Source: Oxalobacteraceae bacterium
Lineage (GTDB): Bacteria; Pseudomonadota; Gammaproteobacteria; Burkholderiales; Burkholderiaceae_D
Reading direction: 5' to 3'
Length of the DNA: 42,359 bases
Assembly (NCBI GenBank): GCA_013284265.1
Contig: JABTBR010000056.1
Span: forward strand, 1 to 42,359
Part shown: piece by piece, positions 40,146 through 42,359 of the stretch
Layout of the letters: each line of letters opens with the position of its first letter
Position numbering within the stretch: the stretch's first letter is position 1
Notes under the pieces: model-generated
What the model was told of the DNA's origin: nothing
The model's input: only the letters and a program-made list of their open reading frames with translations
The model's database searches: none
Program-made: the position numbers and the translations under genes

Positions 40146-42269
40146 ATGTTTAATAAAGTTACCAAAACCTTCCAGTACGGTCAGCACCAAGTGACCCTGG
40201 AAACGGGCGAAATCGCACGTCAGGCCTCCGGCGCAGTGCTGGTATCGATCGAAGATACCGTCGTCCTGGCGACCGTGGTTGCGCGTAAAGACGCGAAACC
40301 AGGTCAGGACTTCTTCCCGCTGACCGTCGACTACGTTGAAAAAACCTATGCTGCCGGTAAAATCCCGGGCGGTTTCTTCAAGCGCGAAGGCCGTCCTTCG
40401 GAAAAAGAAACACTGACTTCCCGTCTGATCGACCGTCCTATCCGTCCGCTGTTCCCGGAAGGCTACCTGAATGAAGTGCAGATCATCATTCACGTGCTGT
40501 CGGTCAACCCAGAGATCGACCCAGACATCGCCGCCATGATCGGCGCATCGGCCGCCCTGTGCGTGTCGGGCGTGCCATTCAACGGCCCGATCGGCGCCGC
40601 GCGCGTCGGTTACGCCAATGGCCAGTACATCCTGAACCCAACCGTCGCCCAGCTGAAAACCTCGGAAATGGACCTGGTTGTCGCCGGTACCGAAACCGCT
40701 GTGCTGATGGTCGAATCCGAAGCCAAGCAACTGTCCGAAGAAATCATGCTCGGCGCCGTTGTGTTCGGCCACGACCAGATGAAAGTCGTCATCGACGCGA
40801 TCCATGAACTGGTACGCGACGGCGGCAAGCCTGAAATCGTCTGGACCGCGCCAGCGAAAAACGAAGTGCTGATCGGCCGTGTGGCCCATTTCGCCAACGC
40901 GAAAATCAACGAAGCCTACCAGACCAAAGACAAGCAAGAGCGTACCGCCAAGCTGAAGGCCGCCACCAGCGAAGTGCTGGCCGACCTGTCCGCTGAAGCC
41001 GCCGCTGCTGGCGCCGCGCCAGTCGACGCTGCTGAAGTCAACAACATCCTGTTCGACATCGAAGCCAAGGTTGTGCGTTCGCAGATCCTGGACGGCGAGC
41101 CACGTATCGACGGCCGCGACACCCGCACCGTGCGTCCGATCTCGATCCGCACCTCGGTGCTGCCACGCACCCACGGTTCGGCCCTGTTCACCCGCGGCGA
41201 AACCCAGGCGCTGGTTGTAGCGACCCTGGGCACCGCGCGTGACAGCCAGAAGATCGATGCGCTGATGGGCGAGTTCACCGACTCCTTCATGCTGCATTAC
41301 AACATGCCTCCGTTCGCCACCGGCGAAACCGGCCGCGTTGGTACCCCGAAACGCCGCGAAATCGGCCACGGCCGTCTGGCCAAGCGCGCGCTGATCGCCG
41401 CACTGCCGGCACCGGAAGAGTTCAGCTACTCCGTGCGTCTGGTGTCGGAAATCACCGAGTCGAACGGCTCCTCGTCGATGGCTTCGGTCTGCGGCGGCTG
41501 CCTGGCACTGATGGACGCCGGCGTGCCAATGAAAGAGCACGTCGCCGGTATCGCGATGGGCCTGATCAAGGAAGGCGGCAAGTTCGCTGTGCTGTCCGAC
41601 ATCCTGGGCGATGAAGATCACCTGGGCGATATGGACTTCAAGGTCGCCGGTACCCGCAACGGTATCACCGCGCTGCAGATGGACATCAAGATCATGGGCA
41701 TCACCAAGGAAATCATGCAAGTGGCACTGGCGCAAGCCAAAGAAGGCCGCGAGCACATCCTGGGCGAAATGCAAAAAGCCATGCCGCACGTGAAGACCGA
41801 ACTGTCGGACTTCGCACCGCGTCTGATCACCATCAAGATCAATCCGGAAAAAATCCGTGACGTGATCGGCAAAGGTGGCGCCGTCATCCGCGCGCTGACC
41901 GAAGAGACCGGCACCCAGATCGACATCAGCGACGAAGGCGTGGTCACCATCGCTTCCGTCGACGCTGCCGCCGGCCAGGAAGCCAAACGCCGCATCGAAG
42001 AGCTGACCGCATCGGTCGAAGTGGGCAAGACCTACGACGGTACCGTGCTGAAACTGCTGGACTTCGGCGCGATCGTGCAAGTCATGCCAGGTAAAGATGG
42101 TCTGCTGCACATCTCCCAGATCGCCAACGAGCGCGTCAACGCCGTGGCCGACTACCTGAAAGAAGGCCAGCAAGTGCGCGTCAAGGTTCTGGAAACCGAC
42201 GACCGCGGCCGTCTGAAGCTGTCGATGAAAGCTGCCGCTGAAGAAGGCGCAGCCGCTGCTGCTCAGTAA
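40146..42269 (+). CDS. pnp: Polyribonucleotide nucleotidyltransferase (PNPase)
   Basis: Complete protein of 707 residues that degrades RNA 3' to 5' by phosphorolysis and is part of the degradosome. Domains in order: RNase PH domain 1 (about 10-145), an all-helical linker (about 240-320), RNase PH domain 2 (about 325-460, with RTHGSALFTRGETQAL and ETGRVGTPKRREIGHGRLAKR, then SSSMASVCGG), a KH domain (KINPEKIRDVIGKGGAVIRA, about 560-580) and an S1 domain (GKTYDGTVLKLLDFGAIVQV, about 622-690). GAAAGGG lies 8 bases before the ATG. Confidence 0.98.
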   Translation: MFNKVTKTFQYGQHQVTLETGEIARQASGAVLVSIEDTVVLATVVARKDAKPGQDFFPLTVDYVEKTYAAGKIPGGFFKREGRPSEKETLTSRLIDRPIRPLFPEGYLNEVQIIIHVLSVNPEIDPDIAAMIGASAALCVSGVPFNGPIGAARVGYANGQYILNPTVAQLKTSEMDLVVAGTETAVLMVESEAKQLSEEIMLGAVVFGHDQMKVVIDAIHELVRDGGKPEIVWTAPAKNEVLIGRVAHFANAKINEAYQTKDKQERTAKLKAATSEVLADLSAEAAAAGAAPVDAAEVNNILFDIEAKVVRSQILDGEPRIDGRDTRTVRPISIRTSVLPRTHGSALFTRGETQALVVATLGTARDSQKIDALMGEFTDSFMLHYNMPPFATGETGRVGTPKRREIGHGRLAKRALIAALPAPEEFSYSVRLVSEITESNGSSSMASVCGGCLALMDAGVPMKEHVAGIAMGLIKEGGKFAVLSDILGDEDHLGDMDFKVAGTRNGITALQMDIKIMGITKEIMQVALAQAKEGREHILGEMQKAMPHVKTELSDFAPRLITIKINPEKIRDVIGKGGAVIRALTEETGTQIDISDEGVVTIASVDAAAGQEAKRRIEELTASVEVGKTYDGTVLKLLDFGAIVQVMPGKDGLLHISQIANERVNAVADYLKEGQQVRVKVLETDDRGRLKLSMKAAAEEGAAAAAQ

Positions 42270-42293
42270 TACCTTTAGCTCCGGCTAAACGAA

Positions 42294-42326
42294 ACCGCCA
42301 GCGCGCAAGCCTGGCGGTTTTTTTAT
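42294..42326 (+). terminator. Intrinsic terminator of pnp
   Basis: AACCGCCAG (42294-42302) pairs with CTGGCGGTT (42312-42320) around a 9-base loop, followed by a run of T to about 42326. It lies 24 bases after the pnp stop. Confidence 0.93.
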
Positions 42327-42359
42327 TGTAGCTAGCGGGCCGCTGGCATGCTTGGAAAC

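Noticed and set aside
39966..42173. A 735-codon minus-strand open frame opposite pnp
   Set aside because: Antisense of a fully conserved PNPase gene, of biased composition and without a recognisable domain. The same applies to the long antisense frames at 21964-24150, 29694-31379, 31951-32952 and 35167-36798.

Overview
The window looks like a chromosomal segment of a betaproteobacterium of the Oxalobacteraceae, probably the Massilia/Duganella/Janthinobacterium group. This rests on gene content and order: isc cluster, ilvBNC-pssA-leuA, rpsO-pnp, PEP-CTERM proteins, and DUF3619/DUF3106 proteins beside an ECF sigma factor. High GC and strong GC3 bias agree. No plasmid, phage, IS element, rRNA or tRNA gene was recognised. 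The assignment is inference, since no database was searched.

Region by region. 1-5.4 kb: a compact minus-strand operon of a DUF2760 protein and two divergent Hsp70 proteins, one with a long C-terminal extension. 5.7-6.9 kb: a radical SAM protein of the PA0069/spore-photoproduct-lyase-like type under a near-perfect LexA box. 7.0-8.2 kb: a ChaC-like gamma-glutamylcyclotransferase and an azoreductase. 8.4-11.1 kb: a LysR regulator divergent from a fumarylacetoacetate hydrolase-family gene and maiA (end of aromatic ring catabolism). 11.1-13.3 kb: a decayed diguanylate cyclase divergent from a sugar-type periplasmic binding protein. 13.3-17.8 kb: a MacAB-like efflux locus (adaptor, ATPase, two permeases). 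18.1-18.9 kb: a uracil-DNA glycosylase-like protein lacking the usual catalytic Asp.

19.0-26.5 kb: the complete Fe-S assembly operon iscR-iscS-iscU-iscA-hscB-hscA-fdx-iscX, with an IscR-type box upstream. It runs by overlapping genes into a methyltransferase and a pseudouridine synthase. 26.7-29.2 kb: an ECF sigma factor, a DUF3619 membrane protein (anti-sigma-like), a DUF3106 protein and an RDD membrane protein, tightly packed on the minus strand. 29.7-36.8 kb: branched-chain amino acid genes ilvB, ilvN, ilvC, then a SIMPL-domain protein, pssA and leuA. 36.9-39.1 kb: two paralogous PEP-CTERM surface proteins flanking a small lipoprotein. 39.6-42.3 kb: rpsO and pnp.

Two non-coding signals stand out. 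First, an intergenic repeat family occurs at six places. It is a nested palindrome whose inner hairpin keeps pairing although its sequence differs between copies (compensatory changes), and its half units are tandemly amplified at several copies. Second, both PEP-CTERM paralogs carry the same upstream element at identical internal spacing, an inverted repeat GTTTCC-N4-GGAAAAC followed by a TTTGCAA box. The Hsp70/DUF2760 operon and the UDG-like protein without its catalytic Asp are the least understood protein-level items.
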